Source of the DNA: UBA5336 sp964492485
GTDB lineage: Bacteria; Pseudomonadota; Alphaproteobacteria; Caulobacterales; Hyphomonadaceae
NCBI GenBank assembly: GCA_964492485.1
Contig: CAZBKM010000018.1
Location: 1-52,865 of the forward strand
DNA length: 52,865 nucleotides
Direction: 5' to 3'
In this document: in pieces, positions 18,019-26,536 of the stretch
Layout: the number at the start of each line of letters is the position of its first letter
Position numbering within the stretch: position 1 is the stretch's first letter
The notes under the pieces: model-generated
Seen by the model: the letters and a program-made list of their open reading frames with translations, nothing else
Databases searched by the model: none
What the model was told of the DNA's origin: nothing
Position numbers and translations under genes: made by a program

Positions 18019-21000
18019 TTGACCGAGACGCCCTTCATCCATCTGGCCGTGCGCTCCAGCTATTCGCTTCTGGAGAGCATGATCACGCCGGACGGGCTCA
18101 GATCCTGGCTTCTCGCGCATGGGATGCCGGCGGTGGCGGTCACGGACCACAACAACCTGTTCGGCGCGCTGGAACTGTCGGAACTCCTGTCTGCGGCCGG
18201 CATACAGCCGATCATGGCGTGCTGCTTCGACGTGACCGATGGCGGGCCACGCACCGCGCCGACCCGCGCAACGCTCTACGCCCAGGACGAAACCGGGTAT
18301 CGCCGACTGATGGCGCTGTCTTCCCGTGCCTATCTCGACTCCGAGACGGGAGAGCCGGCGCTGTCACGCGCGCATTTGCTGGAAGAGACAGACGGTCTGA
18401 TCCTGCTGACCGGCGGCGCGCAGGGCCGGGTGGGCCAATTGTGTGCCCGGGGCCGCATGGACGAGGCGCGGGCCGAGCTCGAAACCCTGTCGGCGGCCTA
18501 TCCGGGGCGGTGTTATGTCGAGCTGACCCGCCATGGCACACCCGACGAGGCGGCTGCCGAACCCGGCCTTATCGCACTGGCCTATGGGCTGGACCTGCCT
18601 CTGGTGGCGACCCATGACGCCCGCTTCCTGAAGCCTGACGATGCCTACGCACATGATGCCATGATGTGCATTTCCCATGGGCGCTACCTCGGCGAGACCG
18701 ACCGCCCCCGTGTCGAACCTTCACAATACCTCAAGAGCCCGGACGAGATGCGGGCCCTGTTCGCCGACCTTCCCGAAGCGCTTGCAATGACCGCCGAGAT
18801 CGCGCAGCGCTGCGCGGTGAAGTCCAGGCTTCGTGACCCGATCCTGCCGAGCTTTGGCGACGCCACCAAGGGCGAGGCCGAACGCCTGCGCGAGGCGGCC
18901 GAGGCCGGCCTGTCGGCGCGCCTGTCCGAAGCCGATCGGCTTTACGCCCCTCGCGAGACGTATCTGGCGCGCCTGGAGCACGAGCTTGGCATCATCGAGA
19001 AGATGGGGTTCCCCGGTTACTTTCTCATCGTCTCGGACTTCATCACCTGGGCGAAGGCACAGGGCATTCCCGTCGGGCCCGGTCGCGGCTCGGGCGCGGG
19101 TTCCCTTGTCGCCTGGTCGCTGCTGATCACCGACCTCGATCCGCTCCGTTTCGACCTGCTCTTCGAGCGGTTCCTGAACCCCGAACGCGTGTCGATGCCG
19201 GATTTCGACGTCGATTTCTGCCAGGAGCGGCGGGGCGAGGTGATCCGCTATGTGCGCGACAAGTATGGTGCCGACAGTGTCGCCATGATCATCACCTTCG
19301 GCACCCTGCAGGCGAAGGCCGTGGTGCGCGACGTCGGCCGCGTGATGGAGATGCCCTATGGTCAGGTCGACCGGCTTGCCAAGCTGATCCCGTTCAATCC
19401 CGCCAATCCGCCGAAACTGCAGGAGGCGATCGACGGCGAGCCCAAGTTCGACGAGGAGATCGAGAAGGATCCCAGGGTCAGGGAGCTTCTCGACGTCGCG
19501 CTGCAGCTTGAGGGGCTCTATCGTTCGGCCGGGACCCATGCGGCCGGCGTGGTGATCGCCGACCGACCGCTGACCGAGATCGTGCCGCTCTACAACGATC
19601 CGCGGTCCGAGCTTCCGGCCACCCAGTTCAACATGAAATGGGCGGAACTCGGCGGCCTGGTGAAGTTCGACTTTCTCGGCCTGAAGACCCTGACCGTGAT
19701 CGACCGGGCGCTCCGCTTCATCCGCCGTGACGGCCAGGATGTCTGCCCGGCCTGGCGCACGCTGGATGATCCGGCGACCTATGAGCTGATGGCATCGGGT
19801 GAGACGCTGGGCGTCTTCCAGCTTGAAGGCCAGGGCATGCGCGACACGCTGCGCAAGGTTCGCCCCGGGAACATCGAGGACGTCATCGCCATCATCTCGC
19901 TCTATCGGCCCGGCCCGATGGACAACATTCCAGTCTACGTCCAGGGCAAGGAGAACCCCGCGTCGATCACCTACGACCATCCCGACCTGAAGCCGATCCT
20001 CGAGGCGACCTATGGCGTGCCGGTCTATCAGGAACAGGTGATGCGTATGGCCCAGGAGATTGCCGGCTACTCGCTCGGCGAGGCCGACCTCCTGCGTCGG
20101 GCCATGGGAAAGAAGAAGCAGTCGGAGATGGACCAGCAGCGCGCCCGCTTCGTGGACGGTGCGGCCGAGCGCAAGGGCATGGACGCGGCGCTCGCCAACC
20201 AGATCTTCGATACCATGGCCAAGTTCGCAGGCTACGGGTTCAACAAGTCCCACGCGGCCGCCTATGCGCTGATCGGCTACCAGACAGCTTATCTGAAGCG
20301 GCACTTCCCGGTGGCGTTCCTAGCTGCGTCCATGAGCCTGGACATCCACAACACCGACAAGCTGGCGGCCTTTTTCCAGGAGGCCCGGCGGCTGCGCATT
20401 CCCGTTCGCGCGCCCGACATCACGACCTCCACGGCCGACTTCGATGTCGATGGGGATGCGATCGTCTATGCGCTGGGGGCTCTCAAGGGCGTCGGGCTCG
20501 AAGCGATGCGCCATGTGGAACGCGTGCGGGGCGAATGCGGGGGATTTGAGAGCCTGCAGGCCTTTGCAGAGGCGGTGGACCCCCGCCAGGTGAACAAGAA
20601 GGCGTATGAGCAACTCGCCCGCGCGGGCGCCTTCGACGCGCTGGAGCCCAACCGCGCCCGGGTGCTTGCCGGCGCGCCGACCCTGGCGCAGGTGTCCAAC
20701 CGCTCGGCTGAGGACCGGGCAGGGGGGCAGGCCGGTCTGTTCGGGGCGGAAACGGATGGCGTTCAGGTCACGCTGCCGGCTGCGCCGAGCTGGAATGCCC
20801 AGACCCGACTGGACGAGGAGTTCCGCGCGATCGGCTTCTACTTTTCCGGCCACCCGCTGGACGACGTACTGGAAAGCATCGACCGTTCGCGCGTGACGCT
20901 TGCCATGGAGATTGCCGACCAGGCGCAGGATGGCCGTCCGCTGGAACTCATCGGCGTGGTCCGTGCCCGGGTGGAGAAACCCGCCCGCAACGGCGGCAAG

Positions 21001-21432
21001 TTCGCCTTCCTGACTTTGTCGGATCCCACCGGCGAGGTGGAACTCATGGTGTATCCGGAAATCCTCATGGACTCGCGCGACCGCCTGGAGCCCGGCGCGA
21101 CGGTGGCGATCACGGCCAGCGTACGCCGTCGGGAGGACGAGATCCGGCTGGCCACCGAGGTGGTGCGTCCGCTCGAGGCGACGAAACTCGGCAAGCGGGC
21201 GCCGGCGCTGCGGGTGCGCTTGGGGGCGGGGGCGGACCCGACGGAACTGGCGGGCATCGCACGCAAGCTTGCCCAGGCGGGCTCGGCCGACAGGGGCGAT
21301 CTTCTGGTGGAGCTTCCCCTTGAGGATGGACGCCTGGTCACATTCCGGCTGCCGGAACGCTACGCCACCGATCTCGGCGCGCTTCAGGCACTGAAGAGTG
21401 CGTCGGGTGTGGACCAGGTGATCGCCGTCTAG
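18019..21432 (+). CDS. dnaE: DNA polymerase III subunit alpha
   Basis: The replicative DNA polymerase subunit. The 1137-residue protein has an N-terminal PHP domain, the polymerase core with the catalytic aspartates in PDFDVDF (about residues 394-400) and FDFLGLKTL (about 550), the GPGRGSGAGSLVAW loop (about 352-365), a helix-hairpin-helix region and a C-terminal OB fold. The PHP metal motif is degraded (HLAVRSSYS). Length and core match DnaE1, not the mutagenic DnaE2. The start is a TTG with GGGAG eight bases upstream, and no in-frame ATG or GTG nearby fits the family. Confidence 0.95.
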   Translation: MTETPFIHLAVRSSYSLLESMITPDGLRSWLLAHGMPAVAVTDHNNLFGALELSELLSAAGIQPIMACCFDVTDGGPRTAPTRATLYAQDETGYRRLMALSSRAYLDSETGEPALSRAHLLEETDGLILLTGGAQGRVGQLCARGRMDEARAELETLSAAYPGRCYVELTRHGTPDEAAAEPGLIALAYGLDLPLVATHDARFLKPDDAYAHDAMMCISHGRYLGETDRPRVEPSQYLKSPDEMRALFADLPEALAMTAEIAQRCAVKSRLRDPILPSFGDATKGEAERLREAAEAGLSARLSEADRLYAPRETYLARLEHELGIIEKMGFPGYFLIVSDFITWAKAQGIPVGPGRGSGAGSLVAWSLLITDLDPLRFDLLFERFLNPERVSMPDFDVDFCQERRGEVIRYVRDKYGADSVAMIITFGTLQAKAVVRDVGRVMEMPYGQVDRLAKLIPFNPANPPKLQEAIDGEPKFDEEIEKDPRVRELLDVALQLEGLYRSAGTHAAGVVIADRPLTEIVPLYNDPRSELPATQFNMKWAELGGLVKFDFLGLKTLTVIDRALRFIRRDGQDVCPAWRTLDDPATYELMASGETLGVFQLEGQGMRDTLRKVRPGNIEDVIAIISLYRPGPMDNIPVYVQGKENPASITYDHPDLKPILEATYGVPVYQEQVMRMAQEIAGYSLGEADLLRRAMGKKKQSEMDQQRARFVDGAAERKGMDAALANQIFDTMAKFAGYGFNKSHAAAYALIGYQTAYLKRHFPVAFLAASMSLDIHNTDKLAAFFQEARRLRIPVRAPDITTSTADFDVDGDAIVYALGALKGVGLEAMRHVERVRGECGGFESLQAFAEAVDPRQVNKKAYEQLARAGAFDALEPNRARVLAGAPTLAQVSNRSAEDRAGGQAGLFGAETDGVQVTLPAAPSWNAQTRLDEEFRAIGFYFSGHPLDDVLESIDRSRVTLAMEIADQAQDGRPLELIGVVRARVEKPARNGGKFAFLTLSDPTGEVELMVYPEILMDSRDRLEPGATVAITASVRRREDEIRLATEVVRPLEATKLGKRAPALRVRLGAGADPTELAGIARKLAQAGSADRGDLLVELPLEDGRLVTFRLPERYATDLGALQALKSASGVDQVIAV

Positions 21433-21434
21433 AC

Positions 21435-21458
21435 GCCCCGGCCGACCCCTATCGGGGC
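21435..21458 (+). terminator. Possible weak terminator after dnaE
   Basis: GCCCCG and CGGGGC could form a six-pair stem with a 12-base loop just after the dnaE stop. No T-run follows, so termination here is doubtful. Confidence 0.25.
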
Positions 21459-21462
21459 CCTG

Positions 21463-21490
21463 TTGCACGCGGGCGCAAAATATGTACAAG
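21463..21490 (+). promoter_or_regulatory. Candidate rpsB-tsf promoter
   Basis: TTGCAC and TACAAG, spaced by 16 bases, sit in a short AT-richer patch (AAAATATGTACAAG) between dnaE and rpsB. This would give a leader of roughly 90 bases before the rpsB ATG. Ribosomal protein genes usually have their own strong promoter, which supports the idea, but the match is moderate. Confidence 0.35.
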
Positions 21491-21527
21491 CACGCGCTCA
21501 ACCCCTGTGCACGGGCGTATCCGGTGC

Positions 21528-21547
21528 GGGGCCTGACCCCAGGCCCC
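21528..21547 (+). ncRNA. Hairpin in the rpsB leader
   Basis: GGGGCCTG and CAGGCCCC form a perfect eight-pair stem with an ACCC loop, about 40 bases upstream of the rpsB start and downstream of the candidate promoter. S2 operons in several bacteria are controlled through leader structures, so an autoregulatory site is a reasonable guess. No T-run follows, so it is not a terminator. Confidence 0.4.
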
Positions 21548-21586
21548 CGTTCCGCCCGTGACGGTCAACCGGATGAGGAACAGACC

Positions 21587-22486
21587 ATGGCTTTGCCCGA
21601 ATTTACGATGCGCCAGCTCCTGGAAGCCGGTGTCCACTTCGGCCACCAGACCCACCGCTGGAACCCCAAGATGCGGCAGTTCATCTATGGGGAGCGCTCG
21701 CAGATCCACATCATCGACCTGTCCAAGACGGTGCCCCTGCTGCACCAGGCGCTGGTTCGGGTGCGCGACGTCGTCGCCAAGGGCGGCCGCGTGCTGTTCG
21801 TCGGGACCAAGCGCCAGGCCCAGGAGCCGGTGGCGGAGGCCGCCCAACGCTGCGCCCAGTATTACATGAACCATCGCTGGCTTGGGGGGACGCTCACCAA
21901 TTGGGAGACCGTCTCCCACTCGATCAAGCGCCTCAAGGATCTCGATGCAATGTTCGAGTCGCCCGAGGGCGGCCAGGGCCTGACCAAGAAGGAGCTCCTG
22001 AACCTCGAGCGGGAGCGCGACAAGCTGCAGCGGGCCCTTGGCGGCATTGCAAACATGGGTGGCCTGCCGGACCTGATGTTCGTCATCGACACCAACAAGG
22101 AAGCCATCGCGGTGAAGGAAGCCCGCAAGCTGGGCATTCCCGTCGTTGCCGTGGTGGACAGCAATTGCGATCCGGACACGGTCGATTTTCCCTTCCCGGG
22201 CAATGATGATGCCGCACGGGCCATCTCGCTCTACTGCAACCTCATCGCCGATGCCGTGATGGACGGCCTGGCGGAATCGACGGCCGAGCTTGGCGTCGAC
22301 CTGGGCGAGCTTGAGGATCTGGGCGAACTGACCGACGCCGATCTCGCGGCCGCCGACCGGGCGTTGGAGGCCGAGTCCGAGACATGGTCCGATGCGGATG
22401 CCAACCCGGACGCATTGGCCGAAGAAGAGGCAGAGCCCGCGGAAGCCGCTGCTGGCGACACTACCGACAAGGGGTCGGGCGCCTAG
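21587..22486 (+). CDS. rpsB: Small ribosomal subunit protein S2
   Basis: Structural protein of the 30S subunit. The ATG at 21587 (MALPEFTMRQLLEAGVHFGH) follows GATGAGGAAC and matches the usual S2 start, while the same frame runs open about 100 bases further upstream. The 299-residue protein is longer than E. coli S2 (241 residues). The extra residues from about 240 form an acidic tail very poor in Lys and Arg (GELEDLGELTDADLAAADR and onward). Acidic S2 tails occur in other alphaproteobacteria. tsf follows after 42 bases. Confidence 0.97.
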   Translation: MALPEFTMRQLLEAGVHFGHQTHRWNPKMRQFIYGERSQIHIIDLSKTVPLLHQALVRVRDVVAKGGRVLFVGTKRQAQEPVAEAAQRCAQYYMNHRWLGGTLTNWETVSHSIKRLKDLDAMFESPEGGQGLTKKELLNLERERDKLQRALGGIANMGGLPDLMFVIDTNKEAIAVKEARKLGIPVVAVVDSNCDPDTVDFPFPGNDDAARAISLYCNLIADAVMDGLAESTAELGVDLGELEDLGELTDADLAAADRALEAESETWSDADANPDALAEEEAEPAEAAAGDTTDKGSGA

Positions 22487-22528
22487 CGAGGCGCCGGCCC
22501 AGACCAAACTGATCAGAGGAAGCCCGAC

Positions 22529-23440
22529 ATGGCCCAGATTTCAGCCGCCCTCGTGAAGGACCTGCGTGAGAAGACCGGCGCCGGCATGATGGACGCCAAG
22601 AAGGCGCTTGTCGAAAGCGACGGTGACATGGAAGCCGCGGTGGACTGGCTCCGGGCCAAGGGCCTGTCCAAGGCTGCTAAGAAATCGGGCCGTACCGCCG
22701 CCGACGGCCTCGTTGCGGCCCTCCTGTCGGATGACGGGAAAACCGGCGCCGTGGTCGAGTTCAATGCCGAAACCGATTTCGTGGCCCGCAACGAACAGTT
22801 TCAGTCCGGCCTGCGGGCGATCGTGAAGACCGCCCTGGACACCGATGGCAGTGCCGACACGGTCCTTGCCGCCCCAGCGCCCGAGGGTGAGGGCACCGTC
22901 GCCGACATGATCACGCGCATGGTGGCCACCATCGGCGAGAACATGACCCTGCGCCGCAGTCAGAAGCTGTCGGTGGATACGGGGGCTGTTGCGGCCTATG
23001 TCCACAATGCCGAGGCCGATGGCATGGGCAAGGTCGCCGTTCTGGTCGGCCTTGAAGGCGAGAGCAGCGATTTGGGCGAGGTTGGCCGGAAGGTCGCCAT
23101 GCATGTGGCCGCGACCTCGCCGGCATCGGCCACGGTCGATGAACTTGACCCGCAACTGGTAGAGCGCGAGCGCACCGTGTTGAGCGAGGAGGCCCGCGCG
23201 TCCGGGAAACCCGAAAACGTCATCGAAAAGATGATCGAGGGGCGGATGAAGAAGTTCTACAAGGAGGTCGTTCTCGTCGAGCAGCCCTTCGTCATGGATC
23301 CCGACAAGACGGTCGGCGACGTGCTGAAGGAGGCCGGTGCCACGCTCAAAGGCTTCGTGCACTACAAGCTGGGTGAGGGCATCGAGAAGGAAGGCGATGA
23401 CTTCGCCTCCGAAGTCGCCGCCTTGTCGAAGGGCAGCTAA
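22529..23440 (+). CDS. tsf: Elongation factor Ts
   Basis: Nucleotide exchange factor for EF-Tu. The 303-residue protein has the UBA-like N-terminal domain with VKDLREKTGAGMMDAKKAL (about residues 9-27), the EF-Tu contact motif TDFVARNE (about 81-88) and two core subdomains. AGAGGAAG lies about ten bases before the ATG. The coding region ends directly at a dispersed repeat element, and a strong hairpin separates it from pyrH. Confidence 0.97.
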   Translation: MAQISAALVKDLREKTGAGMMDAKKALVESDGDMEAAVDWLRAKGLSKAAKKSGRTAADGLVAALLSDDGKTGAVVEFNAETDFVARNEQFQSGLRAIVKTALDTDGSADTVLAAPAPEGEGTVADMITRMVATIGENMTLRRSQKLSVDTGAVAAYVHNAEADGMGKVAVLVGLEGESSDLGEVGRKVAMHVAATSPASATVDELDPQLVERERTVLSEEARASGKPENVIEKMIEGRMKKFYKEVVLVEQPFVMDPDKTVGDVLKEAGATLKGFVHYKLGEGIEKEGDDFASEVAALSKGS

Positions 23441-23546
23441 AGCGTTTTCAAGCGAATTGGGCGGTGGTTCGCCTCAAAAGACTGCGCCGGGATACACCGC
23501 CTGCATATGGTCACCGCGCCTGACCGACTGACAGATGCGCTAGCCC
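23441..23546 (+). repeat. Dispersed repeat, copy C (after tsf)
   Basis: Starts at the base after the tsf stop. Its first part (23441-23474) shares TTCAAGCGAA, TGGGC and GGTTCGC with the first module of the long copy after trmFO. Its end (23533-23541) repeats GATGCGCTA, found in the copies after comEC and gltA. The middle is more diverged. Orientation relative to the upstream gene is the same as in the other copies. Confidence 0.6.
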
Positions 23547-23572
23547 CGCACGCCTGAAATTCCGGAAACTTG

Positions 23573-23606
23573 CCGGGCGGCCGTTGCAACATGACAGGCC
23601 GCCCGG
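23573..23606 (+). other. Strong hairpin between tsf and pyrH
   Basis: CCGGGCGGCC and GGCCGCCCGG form a perfect ten-pair stem with a 14-base loop, ending 40 bases before the pyrH ATG. The sequence after it (AATCCGTTAGGG) has no T-run. It may act as a terminator of rpsB-tsf, as an RNA processing site, or as a leader element of pyrH. Confidence 0.55.
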
Positions 23607-23646
23607 AATCCGTTAGGGCATGCAAAATCTCAGCGGAGCCAGACCC

Positions 23647-24405
23647 ATGACCCCACCCGATGGCGCCTGCGATCCGGCGTTGCGATACCAGCGCGCGCTG
23701 TTGAAGCTTTCGGGGGAGGCGCTGATGGGGGCGGCCGGCTACGGAATCGACATGGACACCTGTCTCCGTTTCGCGGAGGAGATTCGCGAGGCGCAGGCCA
23801 CGGGCGCTGAGCTCTGCCTGGTGATTGGCGGTGGCAACATCTTCCGGGGCCTGGCGGGCGCGGCCAAGGGGATGGACAGGGCGCAGGCCGACAGCATGGG
23901 CATGCTGGCCACGGTGATGAACGCGCTGGCCATGCAGAGCGCGCTGGAGCAGATTGGCGTGGAGACCCGTGTCCAGTCGGCGATCCCCATGGAATCCGTC
24001 TGCGAACCCTACATCCGCCGCCGGGCGATACGTCACATGGAGAAAGGCCGGGTGGTGATCTTTGCAGCCGGCACGGGCAACCCCTTCTTCACGACCGACA
24101 CCGGTGCCGCCCTGCGCGCGGCGGAGATGGGCTGCAATGCCATGCTGAAGGGGACCCAGGTCGACGGCGTGTATTCCGCTGATCCGAAGTTCGACAAGAC
24201 GGCGGAGCGCTACGAGACGCTGGGCTACCAGGACGTGCTGGCGCGCGACCTCCGGGTCATGGACGCCTCGGCCGTCAGCCTGATGCGGGACACCAACATT
24301 CCGATCATCGTCTTTTCCTTGCACCAGAAAGGTGCTTTGACCGACGTGTTGTGTGGGCGGGGAACGTATACGATCATCTCCAACGAACCGAAGGTTGGCA
24401 CATGA
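23647..24405 (+). CDS. pyrH: Uridylate kinase (UMP kinase)
   Basis: Converts UMP to UDP in pyrimidine nucleotide synthesis. The 252-residue amino-acid-kinase-fold protein has LLKLSGEALMG near residues 18-28, GGGNIFRG, the DSMGMLATVMNALAMQ helix and the C-terminal VDGVYSADPK nucleotide-binding motif. I chose the ATG at 23647, preceded by GGAG at eight bases. An in-frame ATG at 23620 would add nine residues not seen in the family. It ends in an ATGA overlap with frr. Confidence 0.96.
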   Translation: MTPPDGACDPALRYQRALLKLSGEALMGAAGYGIDMDTCLRFAEEIREAQATGAELCLVIGGGNIFRGLAGAAKGMDRAQADSMGMLATVMNALAMQSALEQIGVETRVQSAIPMESVCEPYIRRRAIRHMEKGRVVIFAAGTGNPFFTTDTGAALRAAEMGCNAMLKGTQVDGVYSADPKFDKTAERYETLGYQDVLARDLRVMDASAVSLMRDTNIPIIVFSLHQKGALTDVLCGRGTYTIISNEPKVGT

Positions 24406-24956
24406 CTCTCGACATGAAGGATCTCGAACGCCGTATGGATGGCGCCATAAGCTCGCTGTCGCAGGAATTCGGCGGCTTGCGCACGGGACGGGCATCCGTG
24501 AACCTGCTCGATTCCGTCCGGGTCCCGGCCTATGGCTCGGAAATGCCGCTTAACCAGGTGGCGTCGATCTCCGTGCCGGAATCCCGGATGCTGACCGTGA
24601 ACATCTGGGACAAGACCCTGGTGGGGGCCACGGACAAGGCAATTCGCGAGGCCGGCCTGGGCCTCAATCCTGTGGTCGACGGGGTGAACCTTCGCATCCC
24701 GATCCCGCCCCTGAACGAGGAACGCCGTGCGGAACTGGCCAAGATTGCCGGCAAGTATGCCGAGCAGGCCAAGGTCGCCATCCGCAACATCCGTCGTGAT
24801 GGGATGGACACGCTCAAGAAGGCGGAAAAGGACGGCGAGATCAGTGAGGACGAGCATCACGCCAAGGCCGAGCAGGTTCAGAAGCTGACCGACAAGTACG
24901 TGGCCCGGGTCGACGAGGCACTGAAGGCCAAGGAAGAGGAGATCATGCAGGTCTGA
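24402..24956 (+). CDS. frr: Ribosome recycling factor
   Basis: Splits post-termination ribosomes together with EF-G. The 184-residue protein is of standard length and shows LRTGRASVNLLD (about residues 28-39), the VSVPE-like ISVPESRML segment and the NIRRDGMD helix motif (about 132-139). The start overlaps the pyrH stop (ATGA) and the stop overlaps the uppS start (TGATG). Confidence 0.97.
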   Translation: MTLDMKDLERRMDGAISSLSQEFGGLRTGRASVNLLDSVRVPAYGSEMPLNQVASISVPESRMLTVNIWDKTLVGATDKAIREAGLGLNPVVDGVNLRIPIPPLNEERRAELAKIAGKYAEQAKVAIRNIRRDGMDTLKKAEKDGEISEDEHHAKAEQVQKLTDKYVARVDEALKAKEEEIMQV

Positions 24957-25720
24957 TGGTCGCCCAGTCGCTTGCCGCCGGCCAGGCCGCCCATGGGAGC
25001 GGCAGCGAGGCCCCGCCCCGGCATGTCGCCATCATCATGGACGGCAACGGGCGGTGGGCGGCGAGGCGGGGCCTGCCGCGCACGGCGGGCCATGAGCGCG
25101 GGGTCGAAGCGCTCCGGCGGACCGTCGAGGCCGCCGGCCAGATGGGCATCACGCACCTGACCGTGTTCTCCTTCTCCACCGAGAACTGGCGGCGGCCCGC
25201 ATCGGAAGTAAACGTCCTGTTCGGGCTTCTGCGCAGCTATGTGAAACGCGACCTGGAGCGGCTGAAGGCCGAGAATGTCCGGATCCGGGTCATTGGCGCG
25301 CGGGAGAACCTGCCGACCGATCTGCGCGACCTGGTGGAGCGCGCGGAGCGGGAGACCTCCCAGAACTCGGCGTTCTTCCTGACCGTCGCGTTCAATTATG
25401 GCGGCCGGGAAGAGCTCGCCCGCGCGGCGCGTCATCTGGCCGAGGCGGCCGTGGCCGGTGAGCTGCGTCCCAACGACATCGATGAGGCCCGCCTGGAACA
25501 GACCCTCGACACTTATGGCCTTCCCGATCCCGACCTCCTCATCCGGACGAGCGGAGAGCGCCGGATCAGCAATTTTCTGCTGTGGCAGTGTGCCTATGCG
25601 GAACTGATCTTTCTGGACGTGCTCTGGCCCGACTTCGACGAGACCCATCTGCAGGCCGCGATCGATGAGTTCCACCGCCGTGAGCGGCGTTTCGGGGCCG
25701 TGATGGACGGGACGACCTGA
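24956..25720 (+). CDS. uppS: Isoprenyl transferase (undecaprenyl diphosphate synthase)
   Basis: A cis-prenyltransferase that makes the C55 lipid carrier for cell-wall and surface polysaccharides. The 254-residue protein has the catalytic IIMDGNGRWA motif (about residues 24-33), the HERGVEALRR helix, SFSTENWRRP (about 74-83) and the C-terminal LIRTSGERRISNFLLWQ signature. The start overlaps frr by one base and the cdsA GTG starts one base after the stop. Confidence 0.96.
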   Translation: MVAQSLAAGQAAHGSGSEAPPRHVAIIMDGNGRWAARRGLPRTAGHERGVEALRRTVEAAGQMGITHLTVFSFSTENWRRPASEVNVLFGLLRSYVKRDLERLKAENVRIRVIGARENLPTDLRDLVERAERETSQNSAFFLTVAFNYGGREELARAARHLAEAAVAGELRPNDIDEARLEQTLDTYGLPDPDLLIRTSGERRISNFLLWQCAYAELIFLDVLWPDFDETHLQAAIDEFHRRERRFGAVMDGTT

Positions 25721-25721
25721 C

Positions 25722-26531
25722 GTGCGCGATGAGGCCGCGCGCCGGCGCGCGCCCGGAGAGCTTGTCTTGAGACTGTTATCGGCCTTGGTGCTGATCCCGG
25801 CCGGCCTGTACATGGTCTGGGCAGGTGGCGCCTGGCTGGCGGCCGGCGCGGCCGTATTCGCTGCGGCGATGGGCTTCGAATGGGCGCGGATGAGCCGGCA
25901 GGGCCCCGTCTGGTTGGCCGTGATGCTGGCGGCGCTGCCCAACGCCTTCGTTCCCCTGGCGACCCTTCAGGACGGGACGGTCGCCCTGATGGCGGCGGCG
26001 GCCGTGTTTGCGGCGGCCAACTGGCGAGCTTCGCCCATGGCGGCGTTCGGCATTCTCTATGCGGGCGGGCTGCCCCTGGCCCTTCAGGCGCTTCGGGGGG
26101 GACCCTGGGACGGCCAGGCGGCGGCGCTGATCATCATGGCCATCGTCTGGGCGTCGGATTCGGCGGCCTATTTCGCGGGGCGCGGTTTCGGGGGGCCAGC
26201 TCTCTCCCCGCGCGACAGCCCGAACAAGACCTGGAGCGGCGCGCTTGGCGCCATTGCCTGCTGCGCCCTGTGCGGCGTGATCGCGGCGGGGTTGCTGGGT
26301 GCGCCAACCCTGCCCTGGGCGATCTGCGGCGCGGCGGTTTCTGCCCTGGCACAATCGGGGGATCTCTTCGAGTCGCAGCTTAAGCGGCGCTACGGGGTGA
26401 AGGATGCCAGCGGCCTTGTCCCGGGTCATGGGGGTGTTATGGACCGGGTGGACGGACTTGGCGCCGTATGTGTGGCCGTCGTCTCGGTCTTTCTTGTCTG
26501 GCCCGAGGCTGCGGCCGGTTTGGGATTCTAG
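25722..26531 (+). CDS. cdsA: Phosphatidate cytidylyltransferase
   Basis: Integral membrane enzyme making CDP-diacylglycerol, the precursor of all major phospholipids. The 269-residue protein has about seven hydrophobic helices and the family signature near the C-terminus: SQLKRRYGVKDASGLVPGHGGVMDRVDGL (about residues 218-246), containing the D-x-S/G-x2-PGHGG-x2-DRxD catalytic pattern. The start is a GTG directly after the uppS stop. Confidence 0.95.
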   Translation: MRDEAARRRAPGELVLRLLSALVLIPAGLYMVWAGGAWLAAGAAVFAAAMGFEWARMSRQGPVWLAVMLAALPNAFVPLATLQDGTVALMAAAAVFAAANWRASPMAAFGILYAGGLPLALQALRGGPWDGQAAALIIMAIVWASDSAAYFAGRGFGGPALSPRDSPNKTWSGALGAIACCALCGVIAAGLLGAPTLPWAICGAAVSALAQSGDLFESQLKRRYGVKDASGLVPGHGGVMDRVDGLGAVCVAVVSVFLVWPEAAAGLGF

Positions 26532-26536
26532 TGCCG

